Notes under the pieces: model-generated | Database searches by the model: none | What the model saw: the letters and a program-made list of their open reading frames with translations, nothing else | What the model was told of the DNA's origin: nothing | Program-made: the position numbers and the translations under genes | In this document: in pieces, positions 1 to 7,366 of the stretch | Layout: each line of letters opens with the position of its first letter | How positions within the stretch are numbered: position 1 is the first letter of the stretch | Source: an uncultured Succinatimonas sp. | Lineage (GTDB): Bacteria > Pseudomonadota > Gammaproteobacteria > Enterobacterales > Succinivibrionaceae | Assembly: GCA_937896115.1 (NCBI GenBank) | Contig: CALBLB010000078.1 | Coordinates: forward strand, 1-9,610 | DNA length: 9,610 nucleotides | Direction: 5' to 3'

Positions 1-151
1 TTTCTTTGAGGATCTACAGGGTATTCTTTTATTTCTAACAGATCCGGCATATATAGCCATGCTTAAGGTAAGAATAAAAGTCTTTTCCTCCTTTTTAACG
101 GATCAATTTGATATTGTCAAACCGGATCAAAATTTCTCCGAACAAATCAAA

Positions 152-817
152 TTAAAAAGGTTTCGATATCAGTTTCATAAAGATATGCGGATCATAGTGG
201 GAAGAGTTAAGTTCTTCCGTTTCCACGCCTGCACGTGCAAAACTGCACTTTAACGCCGCAGGCGGCATGATCACATCTTGTGACGAGCAAAAGGCTTTGT
301 CATAAAATGTTGCGGATACTTCTTTTTTATCAGCACAATAGGCTTTGATAAATTCAAGTTCATTTCTCAAACTTTTAAGATCCCGCTTGGGTCTTGTTTC
401 AAGGTACTGTTTTATCAACGCAGGTTTTCTGCACATAAGACGGTAAAAATGCAGAGCATGCGCATCGTCGGTAAGCTCATCAAGCGTCTTATTCCAGGCA
501 GGCAACGGGATCCCGAAGTGATCATCTATGCCTTCAACCGTACCGTTGACGGCATAGCAATGCTCAAGTTTTAAATTAAGCTTGTGTACTATTCTCGGTG
601 CGAACATCACTCCCATAGACCAGGCGATGATCCTGACTTTGGAAAACTTTTCAAAACACTTGAAATCGCCTTCTGCATCTTCATAGTCATATACGAAAGC
701 CAAGGCGCAGTCATCAGGCAAATAAGCTTGCATCTTTTGAAAAGGTTCGGGATCCTGACCGTATCCTAAGAAAAACAGTACTAAATTAGTACCGCTTCCC
801 GACATCGATATCTTCAT
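152..817 (-). CDS. bioG: BioG, pimeloyl-[acyl-carrier protein] methyl ester esterase
   Basis: An alpha/beta hydrolase of the BioG (DUF452) family. In known members it removes the methyl group from pimeloyl-ACP methyl ester, ending pimelate synthesis and giving BioF its substrate in the cytoplasm. Numbering from the start used here (221 residues), the sequence shows the N-terminal FLGYG turn (about 18-20), the nucleophile elbow AWSMGV with Ser67, the family-typical AVNGT stretch (89-93), HFYRLMCRK (123-131), and a C-terminal SHYDPHIF segment that should supply the catalytic His, probably His207. Start choice: GTG at 826, ATG at 823 and ATG at 817 are all in frame. The AAGGAG at the 3' end of bioF lies 8 bases before ATG 817 but only 2 before ATG 823, so 817 is preferred. 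The ATG at 823 would overlap the bioF stop, and the pair is probably translationally coupled. No terminator is seen after the TAA stop. The family call is firm; the exact start is less sure. Confidence 0.92.
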   Translation of the reverse strand: MKISMSGSGTNLVLFFLGYGQDPEPFQKMQAYLPDDCALAFVYDYEDAEGDFKCFEKFSKVRIIAWSMGVMFAPRIVHKLNLKLEHCYAVNGTVEGIDDHFGIPLPAWNKTLDELTDDAHALHFYRLMCRKPALIKQYLETRPKRDLKSLRNELEFIKAYCADKKEVSATFYDKAFCSSQDVIMPPAALKCSFARAGVETEELNSSHYDPHIFMKLISKPF

Positions 818-822
818 AGTCA

Positions 823-2013
823 TCACTCCTTTTTAAGATGCAATCTTGAATAATCCCGCAACGCCTCACAAATCATCTCCACCTGCGCATCACTTAAGGC
901 TGCGCTCAAAGACAGTCTTAATCTTGCCTGTCCTTTGGGAACGGTAGGGTGTCTTATGGGCATTGCAAACAGTCCCCGCTCTTTAAAAAAATTACCAGCC
1001 TGTACGGCCTGCTCGTTTGAATAAGTAAGATAAGGGATCACCTGAGATTGTGAATACATGGGATTACCAAAATCAGCCGCCGCCGCTCTTACTTTTGCAG
1101 CCATCTCTTTAAGACGTACGCGCCTTTGGTTGCATTCGGGCAATTTCTTCAGCATAAAAGCAATATGAGCAAAAGCAACCGGAGATATGGCCGTTGAAAA
1201 AATCAGAGATCTTACCGTATTTATAAAATAGTCACGGGCAATTGCAGACGAAAGCATGAAAGCCCCTTCAGAACCCAAGGCCTTGCCGCAGGTACATAAG
1301 ATGAAATCCACCTCATCCAAAAGGTTAAGCTCTGCACAAAGACCCCGACCTTTTTTGTCAAATACTCCGAAAGAGTGCGCCTCATCTATATATAAAGCGA
1401 TTTTAGGATGAGAGTGTTTTATGGCAACCAGCTCTTTTAAAGGCGCCGTATCCCCGTCCATACTGAAGACGGCTTCGGTAACCACCAAGATCCTGCTGTA
1501 TTCCTGCTCGCATTTTTCCACAAGCTTTTTTAAAGCTTCCGTATCATTGTGAGGAAAACGAAAAGCCTTGATCTGACGCTCCGCGGTCATACCGTTGATG
1601 ATCGAGGCATGCGACAGCTTATCAGCAAGGATCACCGTGCCTTTGATCCCGCCCAATGCGGCGATACATCCGCTGTTGGCGGCAAAACCGCTGTTAAAAA
1701 ACAACACTTTTTTGGTAGGAAAAAGACTTTCTGCCTGCGTTTTTGCCAAAAGATAAGAGTCGTGAGCCCCTGTAAGCAGAGGAGATCCTGATGAGGAAAA
1801 AGATTGAGGATGCTGTGAAAGATAATTTATAAATTCATCCCTTATCCTACTGTCCTGCCCCAATCCCAAATAGTCGTTGGATGACAGATCGGTATACCAC
1901 CTGCCCTCATGCTCTATCATTACCCCTTTTTGGCTTTTGGGAACGATGCGACGAAAAAGATCAAGCTCTTTACGCTTTTCAAGCTCAGCGGACATCACTT
2001 CATCAAAAATCAT
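823..2013 (-). CDS. bioF: 8-amino-7-oxononanoate synthase (BioF)
   Basis: A PLP-dependent alpha-oxoamine synthase. It condenses pimeloyl-ACP with L-alanine to give 8-amino-7-oxononanoate, the first committed step of biotin ring assembly. The 396 residues are close to the 384 of E. coli BioF. Visible landmarks are SSNDYLGL (44-51), FNSGFAAN (106-113), DKLSHASIINGM (131-142), the PLP-ring contacts in YIDEAHSFGV (Asp210, His213), the Schiff-base lysine in TCGKALGSEGAF (Lys244), and the C-terminal RHPTVPKGQARLRLSLSA (354-371). The start has AAAGG 7 bases upstream and an in-frame TAG two codons before it, so no N-terminal extension is possible. The TGA stop overlaps the start region of bioG. A possible small ORF ends inside the bioF start codon on the upstream side. 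No BirA-type operator was recognised upstream, so biotin regulation cannot be claimed. Confidence 0.96.
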   Translation of the reverse strand: MIFDEVMSAELEKRKELDLFRRIVPKSQKGVMIEHEGRWYTDLSSNDYLGLGQDSRIRDEFINYLSQHPQSFSSSGSPLLTGAHDSYLLAKTQAESLFPTKKVLFFNSGFAANSGCIAALGGIKGTVILADKLSHASIINGMTAERQIKAFRFPHNDTEALKKLVEKCEQEYSRILVVTEAVFSMDGDTAPLKELVAIKHSHPKIALYIDEAHSFGVFDKKGRGLCAELNLLDEVDFILCTCGKALGSEGAFMLSSAIARDYFINTVRSLIFSTAISPVAFAHIAFMLKKLPECNQRRVRLKEMAAKVRAAAADFGNPMYSQSQVIPYLTYSNEQAVQAGNFFKERGLFAMPIRHPTVPKGQARLRLSLSAALSDAQVEMICEALRDYSRLHLKKE

Positions 2014-2150
2014 ATGCTAACCTTTCTTTTTAAAGATCTGCAGGCCAATACATCCTTTAAAGTCTGATTGCCGTCAACAGGCAGGGATACAACAAGCTTT
2101 AAAAACTTAAAAAGAAGCACAACTCCTGCTACGATGCTTATTATCTGCAT
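2010..2150 (-). CDS. Possible 46-residue hydrophobic small protein upstream of bioF
   Basis: An ATG at 2150 opens a 46-codon frame ending in a TGA that overlaps the bioF ATG (ATATGA on the minus strand), the arrangement typical of translationally coupled genes. Residues 3-23 are strongly hydrophobic with two lysines (core VAGVVLLFKFLKLVVSL), like a single membrane or amphipathic helix. A charged tail ending RSLKRKVSI follows. The ribosome binding site is weak: only an AGG three bases before the ATG. No family is recognised. It could be a small membrane protein of the bio operon, a translated leader, or a chance open frame. The overlap geometry and the hydrophobic pattern support it; the short length and poor Shine-Dalgarno sequence count against it. 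Confidence 0.33.
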   Translation of the reverse strand: MQIISIVAGVVLLFKFLKLVVSLPVDGNQTLKDVLACRSLKRKVSI

Positions 2151-2374
2151 CAACCTGTTGAGATTGCTCTTGCCGTCACTGTATTACAACGGTAAGCTAC
2201 TACAGATATACGGATCTTCAATAAGGAGATGAGATCACCTGCTGAATGTATAAGCATACTCTCTGCCTGCAAATTATGATCAGGGATCATTCTCAAGTGG
2301 TTAACGACTCATCAACAAAGCAAAGTTAAACCAAAGCCGGCATATGCGGCAACTTTTAAATTACAGCAATAATT
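2014..2374. promoter_or_regulatory. Divergent intergenic region between bioF and pepD
   Basis: This 361-base stretch separates the minus-strand biotin genes from the plus-strand pepD unit and must carry promoters for both. Its bioF-proximal part contains the possible small ORF described separately. Candidate elements seen by eye are a weak plus-strand sigma70-like pair (TTGAGA 2158-2163, 18-base spacer, TATTAC 2182-2187), a perfect inverted repeat at 2276-2290, and an imperfect palindrome around the core GCATATGC at 2340-2347, some 25 bases before the pepD ATG. An AAGGAG at 2223-2228 has no start codon at a usable distance. No tRNA, riboswitch or BirA operator was recognised. The promoter assignments are tentative. 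Confidence 0.35.
2276..2290. repeat. Perfect inverted repeat ATGATC-N3-GATCAT, candidate operator
   Basis: Two 6-base arms, ATGATC (2276-2281) and GATCAT (2285-2290), are separated by AGG in the bioF-pepD intergenic region, 85 bases before the pepD start. Compact dyads of this kind in divergent promoter regions are often dimeric repressor sites. Each arm also contains a GATC, a sequence abundant across the window, so the dyad could be partly a composition effect. No regulator is recognised. Confidence 0.3.
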
Positions 2375-3829
2375 ATGAATAACTATCAAGAAATCTTATC
2401 GTTAGAACCCAAGGCTGTTTTCAAACACTTTACAGATATCCTTTCAATACCTCACCCGAGCAAACATGAGGAAAAAATCGCCGCTTACCTGAAAAATTTC
2501 GCCGCCGATCACGGTTTTGAGGCAGAAAGCGACGAAGCCGGGAATGTGATCATGAATATTCCTGCTACCGCAGGAAATGAACACAAAGCCCGCGTCATCC
2601 TGCAAGCCCATATGGATATGGTTCCGGTTGCCGCTTCGGGAATACAACACGACTTTTTACGTGATCCCATCGACGCATTTGTTGACAATGGCTGGATAAA
2701 AGCCCGCGGTACCACCTTGGGAGCCGATGACGGTCTTGGGGAGAGCATGATCCTGGCTTTGCTTGAAGATCCTAAGTTACAGCACGGTCCTCTTACCGCA
2801 ATCTTTACCGTGGAAGAGGAAGTCACCATGAAAGGTGCCAACAATCTTAAAGCTGGTTATCTTGAAGGTGAGTACCTCATAAACCTTGATTCTGAAGAAG
2901 ACGGCACTTTAGTGGTAGGTTGCGCCGGATCCTGCGACGTAAGTTTCACTTTCCCTGCCGAACGCGTAGAAACTGAAGACACCGCGGCATTTAACCTTAC
3001 TCTTAGTCATTTTACCGGCGGTCACAGCGGCAGCGACATTCACAAGGGGCATGCCAATGCCGTGATCATGCTTTGTCGCATGTTAAGCGAACTTACCGAT
3101 GATTACGAAATTTTTATCGAAAATCTCGAAGCAGGACAGGTACGCAACGCCATTCCGGCTGCCTGCAACGCCACGGTTCGCGTAGCCTCGCAGCAAGCAG
3201 GTGCTTTTAAACAGGCTCTGACCGCTTTGTCTTTAAAATATACGGCCCTTTATCAAAATACCGATCCTCAGGGAAAGATAGAAATTACCGAAACCAAGGA
3301 AACAGGAAACGCCCTGTCTCTTGAGGACAGCGAGATCCTCTTAAGATTCATCGCTACCATACCAAACGGTGTTTTAAGGTTGTGGAGTGAAGATACCCAA
3401 ATTCCTGAAACCTCGTCAAATCTCGGTCTTATAAGATCTTTTGAGGATCGCATTGAAATAGGCTGCATGCCCAGATCTTTAAAAGAAAACGGTTTGGACG
3501 AGGCTGTAGCCGCCTTAAAAGCTTCAGGAGAGCTGGCAGGTTGCGAAGTGAGACTGTCATCCCGCCACCCCTGCTGGAATTCCCCGTCACAAAATGATCT
3601 TATAGACGCTTTGCAAAAAAGCTATAAACAGGTAACCGGTAAAGAATTTAAAGTCATGGCTATCCATGCGGGGTTAGAATGTGCACAGTTTTCCAAAGCC
3701 GCTCCCCGTTTGCAACTGGTATCATTAGGATCTACGTTGCTGGCTCCTCATTCACCGGATGAACGGGCCTACATCAAGGGCGTTGGCGAGCTTTACGACA
3801 CCCTGCGTTTGACGCTCAGCTCTATCTGA
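2375..3829 (+). CDS. pepD: Aminoacyl-histidine dipeptidase, M20 family (PepD)
   Basis: A cytosolic non-specific metallodipeptidase of the M20/PepD type, which hydrolyses dipeptides such as Xaa-His. At 484 residues it matches E. coli PepD (485). The di-metal site motifs are in order: ILQAHMDMVP (His79, Asp81), TLGADDGLG with bridging Asp118, TVEEEVTMKGA with the catalytic and ligand glutamates near 147-149, LINLDSEEDG (Asp172), and the late histidine in APHSPDE (His459). The lid/dimerisation domain holds GGHSGSDIHKGHANA (215-229), and ETSSNLG (345-351) and HAGLECAQF (431-439) are also typical. All expected metal ligands appear present, so it should be active. No clear Shine-Dalgarno sequence precedes the ATG, which is unusual here because most neighbours have one. 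It is the first gene of a two-gene unit: the MalZ-like gene starts 11 bases after its TGA stop. Confidence 0.96.
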   Translation: MNNYQEILSLEPKAVFKHFTDILSIPHPSKHEEKIAAYLKNFAADHGFEAESDEAGNVIMNIPATAGNEHKARVILQAHMDMVPVAASGIQHDFLRDPIDAFVDNGWIKARGTTLGADDGLGESMILALLEDPKLQHGPLTAIFTVEEEVTMKGANNLKAGYLEGEYLINLDSEEDGTLVVGCAGSCDVSFTFPAERVETEDTAAFNLTLSHFTGGHSGSDIHKGHANAVIMLCRMLSELTDDYEIFIENLEAGQVRNAIPAACNATVRVASQQAGAFKQALTALSLKYTALYQNTDPQGKIEITETKETGNALSLEDSEILLRFIATIPNGVLRLWSEDTQIPETSSNLGLIRSFEDRIEIGCMPRSLKENGLDEAVAALKASGELAGCEVRLSSRHPCWNSPSQNDLIDALQKSYKQVTGKEFKVMAIHAGLECAQFSKAAPRLQLVSLGSTLLAPHSPDERAYIKGVGELYDTLRLTLSSI

Positions 3830-3840
3830 GGAATAAAACC

Positions 3841-5925
3841 ATGAGACAAAATACCAGTTCACAGCGAGCTTCACTGCCGTTTCAGTGTTTTCACACCTGC
3901 GCAGCCCCGGGGAGGGATCACAGCAGTGCCGTGCTTTTCGTGCGCGGTGCCAACCACCGCAGATTGCGCATCGAGCTGGTAACCTTTCCTCAGCATGAGC
4001 CGGTAGCCGTACTGATGAAATATACCGGTTCAAGCTCGGGAATTCACCGTTACGTGTCTTCTATTAACATCGACAGCGGTACCAATTTCCAACGCTACTG
4101 TTTTAAAGTGGCGCTTTTAACCCTGCCTGATGAAAACGATGAGCAGCAGGTCCAGGATGTAGTGTGGTACAGCTCTTTGGGGATGTCGCGTGAACGTCCT
4201 TTGTTGCAGCACTGCTTTGCCTACGAACTGTTCAACACCCATCCGCAGTGGGCACCGAACCTCATATGTTACGAGATCCTTCCTGATCGTTTTGCCTCAT
4301 CAAAAGGGCATTTCACCGTGGACGGCACGCCGGTATCCGCAGAGCAGCCTTTGCGTCGCAAGGATTTTGAATACACTGATCTGAATGAAGTGCACTGCGG
4401 CGGAGACTTGGACGGTATCACCGACATGCTCCCCTATTTAAGAGGCTTGGGTTGTGACGGGATCAGTTTAAATTCCGTTTTCAAAGCTCACGGTTTTGCA
4501 AAGGAAGACACCCAAGATTACGACACCGTCGATCCTCATTTAGGAGGCAACGGCAGTCTCAAACGCCTGCGCGCCTTAACACTCGGATATGAAATCAAAC
4601 TGCTGGTACACGGTAGCTTTGCCTACACCGGAGACAAACACCCCTGGTTTGATCGTCAGGAGCGCACCGGCAAAGGTGCCCTTCACCATCAGGATTCGCC
4701 ATATCGCGAGTTCTATACTTTCAAAGCAGACGGCGATGCCTGCTATTGCAACGGTGATCCTAAATACCCGAAACTTGACTACGGCAGCCGCGAAGTTCGT
4801 CATGCCATGGCAGAAGGTCAAAACAGTTTCGTGCGCAAATGGCTGCGTCCTCCCTACGGACTTGACGGTTGGGTGATCGACCACATCGCGGCCATAGGCG
4901 ATTCGGGAAACGCCAAGAACAACTTAAAACGCGTAGCTCAGATCTGCACGGCCGCCCGCGAAACCCATATAGATTGTCTGATGATCGGCAATTTCCTCTC
5001 GGATGCCCGTTACGCATTGGGATCAAGCGGTAATGTCGACGGTTCCATAAACTATAACGGTTTTATAAGCCCTATCAGAGCCTTCTTCGGAGGTGTAAAC
5101 CTGCAGGGCGAAAGCATACCCTATACGGGAGAAGATTTGCGCCGTACCTGTGAAGAATACGCTGTAGGTGTATCACAGCAGGCCAAACTCTGCCTCATCA
5201 ATCAGTTGGACAACGCTTCGCTGCCGCGTTTCTTTACGGTGATAGGAAAAGACAAGGCTCTGTATATGGCCGCTTTTGCCACCCTCTTTACCTGGCGCGG
5301 CATACCCTGCATTTTCCAGGGCGATGAATTAGGCGACGTCATAGCCTCCGGCCAAATAGGACCAGATTCCATGATCCCCTTTAAGGCATTGAACGATCAT
5401 CATGCCAGTCCCTACAGTGCGGATCTGCAAAGTACCATTGCCGAGCTTGCCGCCATGCGCCGCTCCAATCCTGCCCTGTCACACGGTACCATGGTTTTCA
5501 TCGCCTCAGGCGGAGCTTACTTTGGCTATATACGCATATTCGGACATCGTTTTACCATTGTCTTTGTCAACAGTTCGCATCAGCAGGTAAAGGTACAACA
5601 AGGATCAATTCTCTTCCCGCTTTTAGCAGCCCTTTATCTGCCGGACGATTGCAAAGCCGATGATACCGAAGACAGCGGAGAATCGTTGCTGATCCCGCTA
5701 TCAGGACGCAATGTGCGCAGAACCGATCACGGTGAGGGCATGGATGCACTCTTTGATATGTTGAGTCGCGAAAGTCTGGATGTACGTTGTTACGGAGCTA
5801 CCCGTACCAGCGATGAATTTCAGGAAAAATTCATTAAAGAATTGTGTGCAGGACGAATAATTACCATTCCGTCACGCACCACGGTGATCGTAAACAACAA
5901 TTCAAAAGACAGCTACGAAGATTGA
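3841..5925 (+). CDS. MalZ-like GH13 (alpha-amylase family) protein with a degraded active site, probable pseudoenzyme
   Basis: This 694-residue protein aligns along its length with maltodextrin glucosidase MalZ. It has an N-terminal beta-sandwich-like region (about 1-135), then a GH13 barrel with YEILPDRFA (144-152), GGDLDGITDMLPYLRGLG (187-204), VDPHLGGNGSL (230-240), HPWFDR (267-272), PKLDYGS (310-316) and a C-terminal beta domain with a long acidic insertion near 600-660. The catalytic signatures are altered. In region I the usual DGVFNH reads HGSFAY (257-262). In region II GWRLD reads GWVID, losing the Arg but keeping nucleophile Asp347. In region III the acid/base Glu is Asn384 (IGNF). 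In region IV SHD reads NAS (458-460), losing both the His and the stabilising Asp. The upstream KYDTxDY reads KEDTQDY. Glycosidase activity is therefore unlikely; binding or a regulatory role is inference. The frame is intact. A GAGG overlapping the pepD stop sits 9 bases before the ATG, so it is probably co-translated with pepD. Confidence 0.9.
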   Translation: MRQNTSSQRASLPFQCFHTCAAPGRDHSSAVLFVRGANHRRLRIELVTFPQHEPVAVLMKYTGSSSGIHRYVSSINIDSGTNFQRYCFKVALLTLPDENDEQQVQDVVWYSSLGMSRERPLLQHCFAYELFNTHPQWAPNLICYEILPDRFASSKGHFTVDGTPVSAEQPLRRKDFEYTDLNEVHCGGDLDGITDMLPYLRGLGCDGISLNSVFKAHGFAKEDTQDYDTVDPHLGGNGSLKRLRALTLGYEIKLLVHGSFAYTGDKHPWFDRQERTGKGALHHQDSPYREFYTFKADGDACYCNGDPKYPKLDYGSREVRHAMAEGQNSFVRKWLRPPYGLDGWVIDHIAAIGDSGNAKNNLKRVAQICTAARETHIDCLMIGNFLSDARYALGSSGNVDGSINYNGFISPIRAFFGGVNLQGESIPYTGEDLRRTCEEYAVGVSQQAKLCLINQLDNASLPRFFTVIGKDKALYMAAFATLFTWRGIPCIFQGDELGDVIASGQIGPDSMIPFKALNDHHASPYSADLQSTIAELAAMRRSNPALSHGTMVFIASGGAYFGYIRIFGHRFTIVFVNSSHQQVKVQQGSILFPLLAALYLPDDCKADDTEDSGESLLIPLSGRNVRRTDHGEGMDALFDMLSRESLDVRCYGATRTSDEFQEKFIKELCAGRIITIPSRTTVIVNNNSKDSYED

Positions 5926-5930
5926 CATAT

Positions 5931-5962
5931 GATCCTCTCCGGCTCCGTTGCAGGAGAGGATC
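5931..5962. terminator. 10-bp hairpin between convergent genes, possible bidirectional terminator
   Basis: GATCCTCTCC (5931-5940) pairs perfectly with GGAGAGGATC (5953-5962) across a 12-base loop. It starts 5 bases after the stop of the MalZ-like gene and lies 21 bases beyond the end of the convergent fic remnant. Position and stem strength suggest transcript end formation or 3' protection from either side. There is no T-tract on either strand, so it is not a canonical intrinsic terminator. Confidence 0.5.
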
Positions 5963-5983
5963 TGCTGATGCGTGTGCATAATG

Positions 5984-7107
5984 TCAACTGTTTAAAATTC
6001 TTAACAAATCATAGTTAACATATGTGCGTTTTCTTTGCTGATCTTTAGGGGTATACAGTAATTCCTTATCTGCAAGGGATTTTAAGGCTCTTCTGACAGT
6101 GGCCGGACTCAGCTCCACTTCTCTTGAAACCTCCATAGCCGTTAAAAAAGGATTGTGAAATGATGCGATCCAAACCTTTTGCTCTGATACCGTGGACAGA
6201 AGCTTCATCCCTTTTTCAGCTAATTTAATGAGATCCTGCATTTTTGAAACCAGCTTATTGGCCATAGTCCCGCAACAATCGACAAAAAAGCTAAGCCACG
6301 AATACCAGTCAGGATCATTACCTCTGATCCCGTTAAGCAGATCATAATAACGACTGCGCTCCCTTTCCAGTTCTTCGCTTACCAGAAAAATGGGGGCATC
6401 AACAAGACCGTAGTTTACTGCCATTAAAGCTATAAGAATGCGTCCTAACCTGCCGTTACCATCTAAAAAGGATGGATGGATTCAAACTGAGCGTGCATTA
6501 CTGCCAGTTTCAAAATTTCAGGGGCTTTCTCATCTATAACAAACAAATTCGCACGATCATGTTTAAGAAAACTGCTGTGAGGATAGCCGTTAACGTAATG
6601 CTCAAGATTCTCCATATAAGCAGGAATTTCATTTGCACCGATTGGAATATATGACGCCTGTTCGATCTTATTATCACGTCCGATGAAATTCTATATTCTT
6701 CTAAATTCTCCTCCGGCAGAACTTGTTCCTCTTGCATTTATCACCAATATTTTATGAAGTCGCAAAAGCATTCGCGTAGAAAAAGGATCGCCTTTTTTGA
6801 TTTGTTCCAATCCGTCTTTCAGAGCATTTTGATAATTTATAACTTCACGGTGCTCTCTGCTTTTCCTTTGCTCAGGAGTAGGATCGATAACATCTGTAAA
6901 AGTCACCTAAGTACCTTCGATTCGAGTTGACTGAACACTCTCTGATAATGTAAAAAGATTTATCAGAGCGTCGCCTACCGACGAATGGCAAAACCCATTC
7001 TTCATGCTTCCGATGATCATATTTATATTCGCTAACTTGCAAAGCAGTTCAATAGCCTGACTTTGCGAGATTGCAGGAGGGAGCATTTGTATACCTTGCT
7101 TGGCCAT
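5984..7107 (-). pseudogene. Fic/DOC family protein (class II type), broken by two in-frame TAG codons and a -1 frameshift
   Basis: Conceptually this is a Fic protein of about 374 residues, the usual size. Fic enzymes typically attach AMP or another nucleotide moiety to target proteins. The N-terminal piece starts at ATG 7107 (TTG 7137 is an alternative) and ends STRIEGT, which fits the (S/T)xxxE(G/N) inhibitory motif of self-inhibited Fic proteins. A TAG at 6909-6907 stands where relatives usually have Gln (IEGT-Q). The same frame continues through VTFTDVIDPTPEQ to GGEFRRI, then a second TAG at 6693-6691, again at a usual Gln position, followed by NFIGRDNKIEQASYIP. Within the catalytic loop, CCTTTTTAG (6471-6463) has five T where six would give HPFLDGNGRLGR. 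One frame change restores the whole motif and the rest (LVSEELERERSRYYDLL), with a C-terminal winged-helix-like end (ATVRRALKSLADKELL). Three lesions make a pseudogene the best reading. Sequencing error or recoding cannot be excluded. Confidence 0.85.
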
Positions 7108-7316
7108 ATTCAGTCCATTCTGAGACAACGAACACAAACAAAAGTGTTCAATAATTTTAGTGCTTGACAGATGAGGATGAGATTATGAAGAGGAAGAGCC
7201 TGAGATGATCATCAGAGCTGAAGTGCTCTAAAACAAAAGTCCGCCAGCGTGGTAAGACTCTTAATTATTTGTTACTCGAAATCAGAATGCTATGAAAAAT
7301 GCCAAACACAAGTAAT

Positions 7317-7346
7317 AAAAAACCGCAACCTTACGGTCACGGCTTT
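7317..7346 (-). terminator. Rho-independent terminator after rplT
   Basis: On the minus strand the transcript reads GCCGTGACC, loop GTAA, GGTTGCGGT, then six T. The nine stem positions all pair, counting G-U wobbles, and flanking AAA/TTT pairs extend the stem. It begins 21 bases after the rplT stop codon and ends the thrS-infC-rpmI-rplT transcript. The fic remnant downstream on the same strand is thus a separate unit. Confidence 0.88.
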
Positions 7347-7366
7347 ATTTAATTATAAGGATCTAA

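Noticed and set aside
2..253. Plus-strand open frame running from the left edge into the bioG 3' end
   Set aside because: It has about 84 codons but overlaps roughly 100 bases of well-supported bioG coding sequence antisense and shows no recognisable protein features. It cannot be settled without sequence to the left.
2229..2279. Short peptide frame next to AAGGAG at 2223
   Set aside because: The ATG directly abuts the Shine-Dalgarno sequence with no spacer, and the 16-residue product shows nothing recognisable.
2014..2374. BirA operator controlling bioF
   Set aside because: Only a single half-like TTGTAA was seen on the minus strand, without the dyad partner expected of a BirA site.
3752..4033. 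Minus-strand open frame across the pepD and MalZ-like junction, and similar antisense frames elsewhere
   Set aside because: These are shadows of well-supported genes on the other strand, with no ribosome binding site or family features.
6691..6909. TAG reassigned to glutamine, making the Fic gene functional
   Set aside because: Both TAG codons fit Gln positions and no intact gene here ends in TAG, but the gene also needs a frameshift in the catalytic motif. With only about eight intact stop codons, the absence of TAG is not informative.
6691..7137. Two independent small genes upstream of a Fic C-terminal gene
   Set aside because: The pieces lie in one frame separated by a single TAG and together reproduce the Fic N-terminal region, so they are fragments of one gene.
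7108..7316. Possible remnant gene or RNA between the fic remnant and the rplT terminator
   Set aside because: Only short frames interrupted by stops are present. An acidic stretch near 7183-7231 looks faintly protein-like but matches nothing I recognise. No tRNA fold was seen, and the TTGACA at 7164 has no -10 at proper spacing.
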